Positions 54,362 through 63,323 of a stretch of DNA of 64,000 bases are shown here, piece after piece. The notes beneath the pieces were generated by a model. That model was not told the origin of the DNA. It ran no database searches and saw only the letters and a list, made by a program, of their open reading frames with translations. This DNA is from Thalassobellus sp050294475. Lineage in GTDB: Bacteria > Bacteroidota > Bacteroidia > Flavobacteriales > Flavobacteriaceae. The number at the start of each line of letters is the position of its first letter. The stretch's first letter is position 1. Position numbers and translations under genes: made by a program. The stretch spans positions 12,387-76,386 of the forward strand of contig JBNKOE010000005.1 in NCBI GenBank assembly GCA_050294475.1. The letters run 5' to 3'.

Positions 54362-55972
54362 TTATAATGACACACCTCGTCTCCAAGGAATAAAATCATT
54401 TTGATTTAATAATTTTGCTTTAGTTTGAATATTGCCACTTGCAACTTTAATTATAAATTCTAACATCTCATCTGCCATTTCATCAATGGTTTTCTCTCCA
54501 CGAATAACAGCACCTGTCTCAATATCTATAATATCAGACATTTTAATTGCCATTTCTGTATTTGAAGACACTTTAATAATAGGTGCAATAGGGTTACCTG
54601 TTGGTGTTCCTAAACCTGTTGTAAATAACACAATATTTGCTCCAGAACCAACTAAACCAGTTGTGCTTTCTACATCATTTCCTGGTGTGCACAATAAATT
54701 TAAACCTGGCTTACTAATATATTCACCATAATCTAAAACAGCTTTAACAGGAGAAGTTCCTCCTTTTTTAGCTGCACCAGCCGATTTCATTGCATCGGTA
54801 ATTAAACCGTCTTTAATGTTTCCTGGAGAAGGATTCATATCAAATCCTGAACCAGCAGCAACAACAGACTTTTCGTAAACTTTCATTAATTTTAAAAACT
54901 TCTCACCATCTGCATCGTCAACACATCTATTTACTAATTCTTGCTCAACGCCACATAGTTCTGGAAACTCAGCTAAAACAGCTGTACCACCTAAAGTTAC
55001 TAACAAATCTGAAACCGCACCTAAAGTAGGATTTGCAGAAATACCAGAAAAACCATCAGATCCACCACATTCTAAACCTACTTTAAGTTTAGACAAAGGT
55101 GCAGGCTTACGTTCTGCTTTATTAGCTTCTTTAATAGCTGCAAAAGAATCTTTTACAACCACTGTTAACATTTCATCAACCGTACCCATTTGTTGTTGCT
55201 CATAAATAAGGACTGGCTTTTTTAAGTTTGGATTAATAGCATTAAGCGCATCTTTAAAAACGCTTATTTGAAGATTTTGACAACCTAAACTCAACACTGT
55301 TACTCCAGCAACATTTGGATTATGTACATAGCCAGCTAATAACTTTGCTAAACTCTCAGAATCTTGTCTGATAGCTCCACAACCACCTGGATGTGTAATA
55401 AATTTTACATCAATATTATCAAATACTTTTTCAGGTTTTTTTTCGGCTAAAGCTTCCTGTGTATCACCACTTATTAATGAACGAAGTAATAATTGTTGTG
55501 AAGTTTCTTTTTCTTTTAAAAGCTCTTTTTCAAAAATATCTTTTAAAATCTCTATATTTCTATTTTCACAAAATACTAAAGGAAAAAACAACCACACATT
55601 TTCTGTTCCTACCTGCCCATCTTCTCTATGGTAACCATTAAAAGTTCTCCCTTTCCACTTTTCAACATTAGGAGCTGTCCAAGTAAATGTTTCTGTTCTA
55701 CCAAAAACCTTTTCACTTTGGTGCTTAACATTTTCTGTAGTTAAAACATCGCCCTTTTTAATAACACCATTTGCAGATCCTACAAGAACACCATACATAA
55801 TAATTCTATCTCCAGATTCAAATTTTTCTAAAGCTATTTTGTGCTTTGATTTTACGTCTGAAAGAATTTTTATGTCTTCGCCTTCAAAAGGAATAACATC
55901 TCCTGCTTTTAAATTTATTAAAGCAACAGCAACATTATCGGTTGCATTTACTTTTATGATCTTGTTTTGCAT
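54362..55972 (-). CDS. uxaA: Altronate dehydratase
   Basis: A 536-residue enzyme that dehydrates D-altronate to 2-keto-3-deoxygluconate. An N-terminal SAF-like domain (about 1-95: V-AVALINLKAGD) precedes the large catalytic part. The latter has FNGYHREDGQVGTENVWLFF, V-KFITHPGGCGA, LKVGLECGGSDGFSG, and G-LGTPTGNPIAPIIKVSSN. Length and domain order are those of UxaA. It is the last gene of the hexuronate operon, 20 bases after uxaB. Confidence 0.94.
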   Translation of the reverse strand: MQNKIIKVNATDNVAVALINLKAGDVIPFEGEDIKILSDVKSKHKIALEKFESGDRIIMYGVLVGSANGVIKKGDVLTTENVKHQSEKVFGRTETFTWTAPNVEKWKGRTFNGYHREDGQVGTENVWLFFPLVFCENRNIEILKDIFEKELLKEKETSQQLLLRSLISGDTQEALAEKKPEKVFDNIDVKFITHPGGCGAIRQDSESLAKLLAGYVHNPNVAGVTVLSLGCQNLQISVFKDALNAINPNLKKPVLIYEQQQMGTVDEMLTVVVKDSFAAIKEANKAERKPAPLSKLKVGLECGGSDGFSGISANPTLGAVSDLLVTLGGTAVLAEFPELCGVEQELVNRCVDDADGEKFLKLMKVYEKSVVAAGSGFDMNPSPGNIKDGLITDAMKSAGAAKKGGTSPVKAVLDYGEYISKPGLNLLCTPGNDVESTTGLVGSGANIVLFTTGLGTPTGNPIAPIIKVSSNTEMAIKMSDIIDIETGAVIRGEKTIDEMADEMLEFIIKVASGNIQTKAKLLNQNDFIPWRRGVSL

Positions 55973-55992
55973 CTTAATAATTAATTTATAAA

Positions 55993-57441
55993 CTAATACG
56001 TTTTACTATAATTAGCAAAACCTACTTCAATTCCGTTAGTATCAATTTCTTTTAAAGCTAACGTTACAGCTTCAGATAAATTTTTAACTTTCGTTAAATC
56101 TTCACCCCAATATTCTTCATTGCTTAATACTGCATTTACTATTTCTGAATAATCATTAGATTCCCAAATTTTAGCAAAATTAGCGATAATATCTGTACTA
56201 TCATTAATAGGTAAATCTTCACCATTCCAAGAACCTCCTTTGTAAAAACGAATTAGAGCAGCAAATGCAAACGTTAAATTAGTTGGTACTTTATTATGAA
56301 TAGTTACATATTCTAATAAACTAGGAAGTACTCTAACTTTAAATTTAGATACTGTATTTAAAGCAATACTTGATAAATTGTGAATAATAAATGGATTTCT
56401 AAAACGGTCAAAAACCTCATCAGCAAAACTGTTTAACTCGTCTCTATCCATATCTAGAGTATCAATAATCTCGTTGAAAACTGCTTTTTGAATAAATGGT
56501 CCTGTAAATGAATCATCAACCGATTCTTTTACAGTTTTATTTCCGTAAAGAATTGAAAATGGCACCATAGCTGTATGCGCACCATTTAAAATACGCACTT
56601 TTCTGGTTCTGTAAGGTTGCATATCATCAACAATCTTAACATCCAACTTTGTTTTGTCGAATGGTAATTTCGCTTTTAACTCGTCTCCACCTTCAATAAC
56701 CCATAATAAAAAGGCTTCAGCTGCAACAATTAAATTATCTGAATAATCTAACTGTGCGTTGTAAGCTTCAATTTCATCTTTTGGATATCCTGGTACAATT
56801 CTATCGACTAATGTACTGTGGAACGAGTTACTTTCTAATATCCAAGTTTTGAAGCCTTCTCCTAAATTCCAATCTGCTATATACTTTAAGATAATTTCTT
56901 TTAAAGTTTCAGAATTATGATTAATGAGTTCACAAGGAATTATTGTTAAACCTTTACTTGAATCACCATTAAAATGCTTAAATCTTTCGTGTAAAAGCAC
57001 CGTTAATTTAGCTGGAAATGAACTTGGTGGTTGCATTTCCGCAGTGTCAGATTCAACATAAGCAATACCTGCTTCAGTGGTGTTAGAAATAATAAATTCT
57101 AAAGATTCTTCTTTTGCTAAACTTAAATAATCATTAAAATTAGCATAAGGATCTACACCTTTCACAATATTAGAAATAAGTTCGATATCTTGAATTTCTT
57201 GACCTTTCTTAACACCTTTCATAAACAAAGTGTACAATCCGTCTTGATTGTTCAGTATTTTAACCAAACCATTATCTATTGGCTGTACAACAGCTATTCC
57301 AGCATTAAAGTCTACTGCTTTATTCAGTTCTTGAAACGCATAACCTATAAAGGCTCTTAAGAAGTTACCTTCTCCAAATTGCACAATTTTGATTGGAAGT
57401 TTCTCTTCTAATCCAACATTTACTCTGTTTAATTTTTTCAT
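55993..57441 (-). CDS. uxaB: Tagaturonate reductase (altronate oxidoreductase)
   Basis: A 482-residue NAD-dependent polyol/mannitol-type dehydrogenase that reduces tagaturonate to altronate. Marks: I-KIVQFGEGNFLRAFIGY (cofactor-binding start), EFIISNTTEAGIAY, and RKVRILNGAHTAMVPFSIL with the catalytic lysine region. It sits between dctM and uxaA with gaps of 23 and 20 bases. Confidence 0.93.
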   Translation of the reverse strand: MKKLNRVNVGLEEKLPIKIVQFGEGNFLRAFIGYAFQELNKAVDFNAGIAVVQPIDNGLVKILNNQDGLYTLFMKGVKKGQEIQDIELISNIVKGVDPYANFNDYLSLAKEESLEFIISNTTEAGIAYVESDTAEMQPPSSFPAKLTVLLHERFKHFNGDSSKGLTIIPCELINHNSETLKEIILKYIADWNLGEGFKTWILESNSFHSTLVDRIVPGYPKDEIEAYNAQLDYSDNLIVAAEAFLLWVIEGGDELKAKLPFDKTKLDVKIVDDMQPYRTRKVRILNGAHTAMVPFSILYGNKTVKESVDDSFTGPFIQKAVFNEIIDTLDMDRDELNSFADEVFDRFRNPFIIHNLSSIALNTVSKFKVRVLPSLLEYVTIHNKVPTNLTFAFAALIRFYKGGSWNGEDLPINDSTDIIANFAKIWESNDYSEIVNAVLSNEEYWGEDLTKVKNLSEAVTLALKEIDTNGIEVGFANYSKTY

Positions 57442-57464
57442 TATAATTTATAATTGAATACTTT

Positions 57465-58769
57465 TTATTCTATTAATCCAAAAACTCTAGGAAGCCATAA
57501 ACTTAACTCTGGCAAATAAGTAACTAAAAACAATACCAGTATCATGGCTAAAAACAAAGGCATAAGTGGTTTAATTACTTTTCCAATGGTTGTATTAGCA
57601 ACTCCTACACCTACAAACAAAACAGACCCTACTGGTGGCGTACATAAGCCTATACAAAGGTTTAATACCATAATAATTCCGAAGTGGATAGGATCCATAC
57701 CTAGTTTTTGCACTACTGGTAAAAATATTGGTGTGAAAATTAATACAGCAGGCGTCATATCCATAAAAACACCAACAAATAATAATAACAAATTGATGAT
57801 TAATAATATGATGATTTTATTATCACTAATTCCTAGTAACGCTGTACTAATATCTTGAGGAATATTTTCATAAGACATTACCCAAGACATACTCATAGAT
57901 GCTCCAATTAACAACATAACAATAGCTGTTGTTGCTGAAGAATCTAATAAAATTTCTGGTAACGATTTGAATGATATTTCTTTATACACAAAACCTAAAA
58001 TTAGCGTATATAATACTGCAATTGCCGAAGCTTCAGTTGCTGTAAAAATTCCTGTTACTATACCACCAATTACAACTACTAACAAAAACAAACTTGGTAC
58101 AGCAGCAATAAACGTTTTAAACACCTCTTTTAATGAGCTTCTTTCACCTAACTTGTATTTTTTCTTTTTTGCCCAAAACATGGCAACAATCATTAAAAAT
58201 AATCCAGTTAAAATACCAGGAATATATCCTGCCAAAAATAAAGCTGCAATTGAAACACCTCCACTAGCAAGTGAATAAACTATAAGCACATTACTTGGTG
58301 GAATAACTAATCCTGTAGTTGCAGATGCAATATTTACAGCAGCTCCAAACTCTTTTGAGTAACCTTCTTTTTCCATTTCTGGTCCTAAAATACTTCCCAT
58401 AGCTGAAGCTGATGCCATAGCTGAACCTGCGATTGCTCCCATTAACATAGCACCAATAACATTTATTAATGCTAAACCTCCAGGAAGAGAACCTACTAAT
58501 GTTTTTGCAAAAGCAATAAGTCTATGTGCAATACCGCCTTTATTCATTAATTGTCCAGAGAGGACGAAAAAGGGTATGGCGAGTAAAGCAAAACTATCTA
58601 GCCCTGTTCCCATTCGCTGAGATACCGTAGTAAAAGCAGCTATTGGAGAAATACTTACCATCATGGTTAACATTGCTGAAATAGCTATACTCCAAGCTAC
58701 TGGTGTGCCAATAGATAAAAGAAATAAAAAGCTAAATACTAATACAAGAATTGGTATATATTCCATCAT
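57465..58769 (-). CDS. dctM: TRAP transporter large permease DctM
   Basis: A 434-residue integral membrane protein with about 12 helices, of the DctM family. Conserved parts are IPFFVLSGQLMNKGGIA, G-LALINVIGAMLMGAIAGSA, and VLNLCIGLCTPPVGSVLFVG near the C-terminus. It is the sodium-coupled translocation subunit. It starts two bases after dctQ ends and lies in the uronate operon, so the substrate is likely a hexuronate. Confidence 0.94.
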   Translation of the reverse strand: MMEYIPILVLVFSFLFLLSIGTPVAWSIAISAMLTMMVSISPIAAFTTVSQRMGTGLDSFALLAIPFFVLSGQLMNKGGIAHRLIAFAKTLVGSLPGGLALINVIGAMLMGAIAGSAMASASAMGSILGPEMEKEGYSKEFGAAVNIASATTGLVIPPSNVLIVYSLASGGVSIAALFLAGYIPGILTGLFLMIVAMFWAKKKKYKLGERSSLKEVFKTFIAAVPSLFLLVVVIGGIVTGIFTATEASAIAVLYTLILGFVYKEISFKSLPEILLDSSATTAIVMLLIGASMSMSWVMSYENIPQDISTALLGISDNKIIILLIINLLLLFVGVFMDMTPAVLIFTPIFLPVVQKLGMDPIHFGIIMVLNLCIGLCTPPVGSVLFVGVGVANTTIGKVIKPLMPLFLAMILVLFLVTYLPELSLWLPRVFGLIE

Positions 58770-58771
58770 AA

Positions 58772-59230
58772 CTATTTTTTTAAAAGATCTGAAGTTTTGT
58801 AATAAATTATTAGAATGCCGCTAATAGGAATTACCATATAAACAAATGCTAATGGTATTTGTAATGCTGGAGAGCTTTGACCAAGTAAATAGCTAATATA
58901 TACTAACCTAGATCCGCCAATAACTAAAGCTGTTATAGAAAATAAAATAATAATAATATAAACTACTCGCATTATTCTTTTTTGATTTTCAGGGCTTGCT
59001 CTTTTTGGTAGAACGTCTATAGCAACATGCATATTCCTACCAGACACATAAGCTGCACCTAGGATCCCTATCCAAATCATTAAATATCTTGCCAACTCAT
59101 CGGTGAATGAACTTGGCACACCTACTACAAACCTTGTAAATACTTGCCAGAGTACGTTCACTACCATAATACCCATAATAATAATGAGAACATTACTTAG
59201 AATTTTATCAATCTTTTCTCGAAGCTTCAT
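58772..59230 (-). CDS. dctQ: TRAP transporter small permease DctQ
   Basis: A 152-residue protein with four helices; the family segment W-QVFTRFVVGVPSSFTDELARYLMIWI is clear. It pairs with DctM in the membrane and is coupled to it by a 2-base gap. A 91-base gap separates it from the binding-protein gene. Confidence 0.92.
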   Translation of the reverse strand: MKLREKIDKILSNVLIIIMGIMVVNVLWQVFTRFVVGVPSSFTDELARYLMIWIGILGAAYVSGRNMHVAIDVLPKRASPENQKRIMRVVYIIIILFSITALVIGGSRLVYISYLLGQSSPALQIPLAFVYMVIPISGILIIYYKTSDLLKK

Positions 59231-59321
59231 GTGTTTTTAATATTTTGTTTAGTGGTTACCTATTTTATCTGTTTAACAATTACTATAGGTTAATTATTCT
59301 GAGAATAATGCTTTTTAAGTA

Positions 59322-60296
59322 TTATTTTGTTTCTATAATTTGTTTTATTAATCGATTTATTACAGGATCATTTTTATAACCATCATAAATACTTTCTACT
59401 TTACTTTGAAATACTGCTTTGTCTGGTCTAATGATTGTTACACCTGCTTTTTCTACTTCGCGAAGTGCTTCTTCTTCTGCTTCTAGCCACAATTTACGTT
59501 GATAAATAACAGACTTATCGACAGATGCTTGCAACCATTCTTGTTCTTGTTTGGTTAATTTATTCCAAGTTTGTGTTCCAATAACTAATACATCTGGCAG
59601 AACAGTATGTTCATCTAACGAATAGTACTTACATACTTCATAATGACGTGATAAATAAAAACTAGGCGGATTATTTTCGGCGCCATCTACAACACCCTGT
59701 TGTAAAGACGTATATAATTCACCCCAAGAAATTGGTGTTGCAGAACCTCCTAAAGCCTTAACCATATCTATAGCTGTTACACTTTCCATTACCCTAACTT
59801 TTAATCCTTTTAAATCGCTTGGAGTATTAATTGGCTTATCTTTAGTATAAAAACTTCTACTTCCTGCATCATAATATGCTAATCCTTTTAACCAATATTG
59901 CTCGCCATCATCAAGTATTTCTTTACCAACAGCACTATCTAAAACATCAAACGAATGCTGTCTATCACGAAACAAAAAAGGAACTCCAAAAACCTTCATT
60001 TTTGGCGCAAAATTTTCCATAACACCTACAGATACTTTAGTCATATCTAAACTTCCAATTTGCAGAAGTTCTAAACACTCGCGCTCGCTACCTAATTGCT
60101 GACTTGGGTAAATTTGAAGTTTCATTTTTCCACCAGATCTTTTTTCTAGATCTTTACCCAATTCAACCATAGCCTTATGCACCGAATGGTTAACATCTAG
60201 ACCATGAGCTATTTTAATGGTTTTTACTTTATTAGCTTCGCTACACCCTACCAAAACTATAGCAAGTAAAAGCGTTATAAATTTAATTTTTTGCAT
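59322..60296 (-). CDS. dctP: TRAP transporter solute-binding protein DctP, lipoprotein
   Basis: A 324-residue DctP-type binding protein. Family features: IKIAHGLDVNHSVHKAM, Q-LGSERECLELLQIGSLDM, and L-KGLKVRVMESVTAIDM, which holds the conserved arginine that grips the substrate carboxylate. A D-GAENNPPSFYLSRHYEVCKY segment follows. The signal ends VLVGC, so the protein is lipid-anchored rather than free in the periplasm. Its place between uxaC and the permease genes argues for uronate uptake. Confidence 0.92.
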   Translation of the reverse strand: MQKIKFITLLLAIVLVGCSEANKVKTIKIAHGLDVNHSVHKAMVELGKDLEKRSGGKMKLQIYPSQQLGSERECLELLQIGSLDMTKVSVGVMENFAPKMKVFGVPFLFRDRQHSFDVLDSAVGKEILDDGEQYWLKGLAYYDAGSRSFYTKDKPINTPSDLKGLKVRVMESVTAIDMVKALGGSATPISWGELYTSLQQGVVDGAENNPPSFYLSRHYEVCKYYSLDEHTVLPDVLVIGTQTWNKLTKQEQEWLQASVDKSVIYQRKLWLEAEEEALREVEKAGVTIIRPDKAVFQSKVESIYDGYKNDPVINRLIKQIIETK

Positions 60297-60359
60297 TTTT
60301 TATATTGTTAATATTATGTAGGGTTTTAGTTATTTTGTGCTTAAAACAAAACTATCTAT

Positions 60360-61760
60360 TTAAATTTTAAAATATTCCTTAGCGTTAAAATAACTAATAT
60401 CAGAAACCATTTTACCTATCCATTCCATATCATTTGGTAATTCACCTCTTTTTATTTCATCTCCTAAAAGATTACAAAGAATACGTCTAAAATATTCATG
60501 TCTTGGGAATGACAAGAAACTTCTAGAATCTGTTAACATACCAATAAAACAGCTAATTAAACCCATATTTGAAAGCGCATTTAATTGTTTTATCATACCG
60601 TCTTTTTGATCTAAGAACCACCAACCTGAACCAAACTGAACTTTACCTTTTACACTACCGTCGTTAAAATTACCAATCATGGTAGCCATAACTTCATTAT
60701 CGGCAGGATTTAAGTTATAAATAATGGTTTTTGTTAATTTATCTTTGCTATCTAGCGCATTTAAAAATGCAGATAATTTTTGTGCTTGTGGATAATCGCC
60801 TATAGAATCCCATCCTGTATCAGGACCTAAAACATCTAACATTCTTTTGTTATTATTTCTTAAAGCCCCTAAATGATATTGTTGTACCCATCCGTATTCA
60901 TGATACGTTTCTGCTAAAAATAATAAAATAGCACTTTGGAATTTTAAGACTTCTTCTAATGTAATATTTTGATTTTCTCTTTTCTTTTTGAAAATTGATT
61001 TCACTTCAGCTTCTGTGAATTTTTCAAAATAAATTTGGTCTAAACCATGATCGCAAACGCTACATCCGTTTTTATCAAAAAAGTCTATTCTACTTTTTAA
61101 TGCATCACATAATTCATCATATGTATTAATAGATGTTCCTACAACACTTGCTAAAGAATCTACATAATTGTTATAACCTTCATTAGAAATCAAAATGGCT
61201 TTATCTGGTCTAAATGAAGTTCCTACTTTAATATCTATGTTATTTTTAATAATCTGTTGATGATATTCTAAAGTATCAGTAGGGTCTTCAGTAGTACAAA
61301 CATATTCTGCATTAACTTTGCGAAGCAAATTTTGAGTACTGTACTCTTTAGTGTTAACTTTAGCTGATACTTCTTCATAAATTTTCTCTGCAGATTTTTC
61401 ATTTAACAAATCATACACATCAAAATAACGAGCTAACTCTAAATGTGTCCAATGATATAAAGGATTACGCATTGTGTAAGGTACCGTTTTTGCCCAATTT
61501 AAAAACTTATCCTTATCAGAAGCTTCACCAGTAATAAAATTTTCATTAATACCCAAAGTACGCATGGCACGCCATTTGTAATGATCACCATTTATCCATA
61601 CTTGTGTAATATTGTCGAATATTTTATCCTCTGAAATTAACTGTGGTGACAAATGATTATGATAATCTATAATTGGCTGATTTTTAGAATAATTATGATA
61701 TAACTCTTCAGCGTATTTGTTTTCTAAAAGAAAATTGTCGGTAATAAAATTTTTGCTCAT
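60360..61760 (-). CDS. uxaC: Glucuronate (uronate) isomerase
   Basis: A 466-residue amidohydrolase-fold isomerase converting D-glucuronate/D-galacturonate to fructuronate/tagaturonate. Marks: IIDYHNHLSP with the HxH metal site, C-TTEDPTDTLEYH, V-GTSFRPDKAI, and W-FLDQKDGM near the end. It is the first gene of the operon uxaC-dctP-dctQ-dctM-uxaB-uxaA, with a palindromic operator 65 bases upstream. Confidence 0.95.
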   Translation of the reverse strand: MSKNFITDNFLLENKYAEELYHNYSKNQPIIDYHNHLSPQLISEDKIFDNITQVWINGDHYKWRAMRTLGINENFITGEASDKDKFLNWAKTVPYTMRNPLYHWTHLELARYFDVYDLLNEKSAEKIYEEVSAKVNTKEYSTQNLLRKVNAEYVCTTEDPTDTLEYHQQIIKNNIDIKVGTSFRPDKAILISNEGYNNYVDSLASVVGTSINTYDELCDALKSRIDFFDKNGCSVCDHGLDQIYFEKFTEAEVKSIFKKKRENQNITLEEVLKFQSAILLFLAETYHEYGWVQQYHLGALRNNNKRMLDVLGPDTGWDSIGDYPQAQKLSAFLNALDSKDKLTKTIIYNLNPADNEVMATMIGNFNDGSVKGKVQFGSGWWFLDQKDGMIKQLNALSNMGLISCFIGMLTDSRSFLSFPRHEYFRRILCNLLGDEIKRGELPNDMEWIGKMVSDISYFNAKEYFKI

Positions 61761-61824
61761 TTTAAGCTTATTATCTTTAATTTATTTTTGTGGTTTATCT
61801 AAAATATTTGACAGAAACTATAAA

Positions 61825-61840
61825 TTGTAATCGATTACAA
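61825..61840 (-). promoter_or_regulatory. LacI-type operator upstream of uxaC
   Basis: A perfect 16-bp palindrome TTGTAATCGATTACAA, 65 bases before the uxaC start. Its centre ATCGAT and alternating arms are typical of LacI/GalR-family operators. The related palindrome at 52920-52933 suggests both units are controlled by one regulator. No LacI-type gene is in the window. Confidence 0.6.
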
Positions 61841-62238
61841 AAAAGAAAGGAGTATATTAAAAAGCACATATCTTTTCTAAGATTTAATCTTGTAAGTTTT
61901 CAATTTTGAAACATTTTAAACCGAGTAAATATATATAATATAAATGCATAAGCAAAGTGGATAACAAAAAAAAAGCGATATTTCTATCCTACCAATTTAA
62001 TTTGAAATTTCCAGTTTTTAACCCATTACCTGTAACTGGTAATTTAATAGTTCCTATTTCATTTAAAGGTTAAACTATCACATAAATATTGTAGACAGAA
62101 CACATCATGCCATAGTTGAAACTGAGTGTTTTTTAACAAGATATTTATTGTTTAACTATTTAAATTTCATTTTCTAATTTACTCTACCACCTTCAAATTT
62201 TTTCACTACGTGGAATTATCCAATGACCCTGTGTATAA
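61841..62238. other. Non-coding region with no clear gene
   Basis: About 400 A+T-rich bases between the uxaC operator and the recombinase remnant. I find no open frame with protein-like composition and no strong hairpin. The 5' part of the recombinase gene is not recognisable here, so it was deleted rather than frameshifted. Confidence 0.4.
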
Positions 62239-62529
62239 AATCACAAAGAATACTGTCCCAACAAATATCTATTTGAAGGACAAAAAGGAAACAAATATAG
62301 TGTTACAAGTGTTTTAAATATTATTTCTACAGCAGCTAAAAAAGCTGGAATTTATAAAAAAGTAACACCACACATGCTAAGGCATAGTTTTGCGACACAC
62401 CTATTAGAAAACGGAACAGATATTAGGCATATACAAATATTACTAGGACATAGTTCTACTAAAACGACAGAAATTTACACACATGTAGCAAATAAATCGT
62501 TTATGGAAATAAAAGATTTACTATCTTAG
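62239..62529 (+). pseudogene. Tyrosine recombinase C-terminal remnant (XerD/integron-integrase-like)
   Basis: A 96-codon open segment with no start, ending in TAG. It reads KYLFEGQKGNKYSV, then V-TPHMLRHSFATHLLENGTD, IRHIQILLGHSSTKTTEIYT and HVANKSFMEIKDLLS. The box II H-x-L-R-H, the L-G-H and the nucleophilic Tyr in TEIYTHV are all intact. The N-terminal core-binding half and the box I arginine are missing, so the fragment cannot be active. The YLFEGQKG and TEIYTHVS-like parts are shared by XerC/D and integron integrases; assignment to one group is not possible from this piece. Confidence 0.85.
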
Positions 62530-62542
62530 TTTTTTATAATGT

Positions 62543-62566
62543 GGATATAGACAATTGTCTATATCC
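62543..62566. repeat. 24-bp perfect palindrome
   Basis: Arms GGATATAGACAA and TTGTCTATATCC meet without a spacer, 14 bases after the recombinase stop and 5 bases before the cassette start. It could be a recombinase or regulator site, or a weak terminator of the recombinase gene; there is no T run. Confidence 0.7.
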
Positions 62567-62596
62567 AATTGTTGCCAGTAATGTAAACCAATCTTC

Positions 62597-63178
62597 ATGC
62601 TGAAAGGATTATTTAAGAAAAAAACACCTGTAGAAAAGTTTATGGCTCATTTGGATAGAATTTTCCAAACCGAACCTGAATATTACAAAGAAGAATCAGA
62701 AACGGATGGAATTGCTGGAGTTACAAGCATAGTTTATAAAGATATTCCTGAAAAAGGAATGATAACTGGAATTACATACGGACTTTCACTCGGAAACCAT
62801 CCTGATTGGAAATTAGGCCGACCTGAATTAATAATAACGGTTGATTCAAAAGATACTTCTTGGGCTCAAGTTGCTGGATATTTAGCGAATAGTTTAAGAG
62901 GACATTGCCCATTTAGTTATAGTAATACAATTAACTTCAGAAAAAAAATATCAGATGAATCTGAAATGGATGCATTTCTTATGTTTGCACCTTCGATTTT
63001 GGACAAAAAAGATTTTGCGAATATTGACATCGGATTGAATTACAAAATAAATATTGCAGGACTTTATCCGATTTACGCATCTGAAATGGAATATATTAAC
63101 AAAAACGGACTTGAAAAATTTTGGAAGCATCCGAATTTTGATATGTATAACGTGAATAGAAAACGAATAAAACAATAA
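62597..63178 (+). CDS. Cassette-borne suppressor-of-fused (SUFU) domain protein
   Basis: A 193-residue cytoplasmic protein. GLSLGNHPDWKLGRPELIITV, then WAQVAGYLANSLRGHCPFSY, and L-YPIYASEMEYI are typical of bacterial SUFU-domain proteins. Such proteins are frequent as immunity proteins in polymorphic toxin loci, but no toxin is adjacent. It is the sole gene of cassette 1; its stop lies seven bases before the complementary end. GLEKFWKHPNFDMYNVNR near the C-terminus is also family-like. Confidence 0.75.
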   Translation: MLKGLFKKKTPVEKFMAHLDRIFQTEPEYYKEESETDGIAGVTSIVYKDIPEKGMITGITYGLSLGNHPDWKLGRPELIITVDSKDTSWAQVAGYLANSLRGHCPFSYSNTINFRKKISDESEMDAFLMFAPSILDKKDFANIDIGLNYKINIAGLYPIYASEMEYINKNGLEKFWKHPNFDMYNVNRKRIKQ

Positions 63179-63183
63179 AACAC

Positions 63184-63318
63184 TACTGGCAACACCGTGT
63201 ATAATTCATTGCTTCGGATTTTTCTGCCGAAAAATCCTGCGTTTTTACTATCTTCGGTTTATAGCGGAAAATCCTTGCGGATTTTCACGCAACGAAACCA
63301 TACACAATCACGTTAGCA
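63184..63318 (+). repeat. attC-like hairpin element
   Basis: 5' core TACTGGCAAC (63184-63193), 3' core GTTAGCA (63312-63318). Arms 63197-63212 (GTGTATAATTCATTGC) and 63289-63305 pair with one bulged base and a few mismatches. Two inner stem-loops are perfect or nearly so: GGATTTTTC/GAAAAATCC and GGAAAATCC/GGATTTTC. Confidence 0.7.
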
Positions 63319-63323
63319 AACAT

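Noticed and set aside
62239..62529. Calling the recombinase fragment an integron integrase (IntI)
   Set aside because: Only the C-terminal third remains; the diagnostic IntI region cannot be confirmed and XerC/D share the visible motifs.
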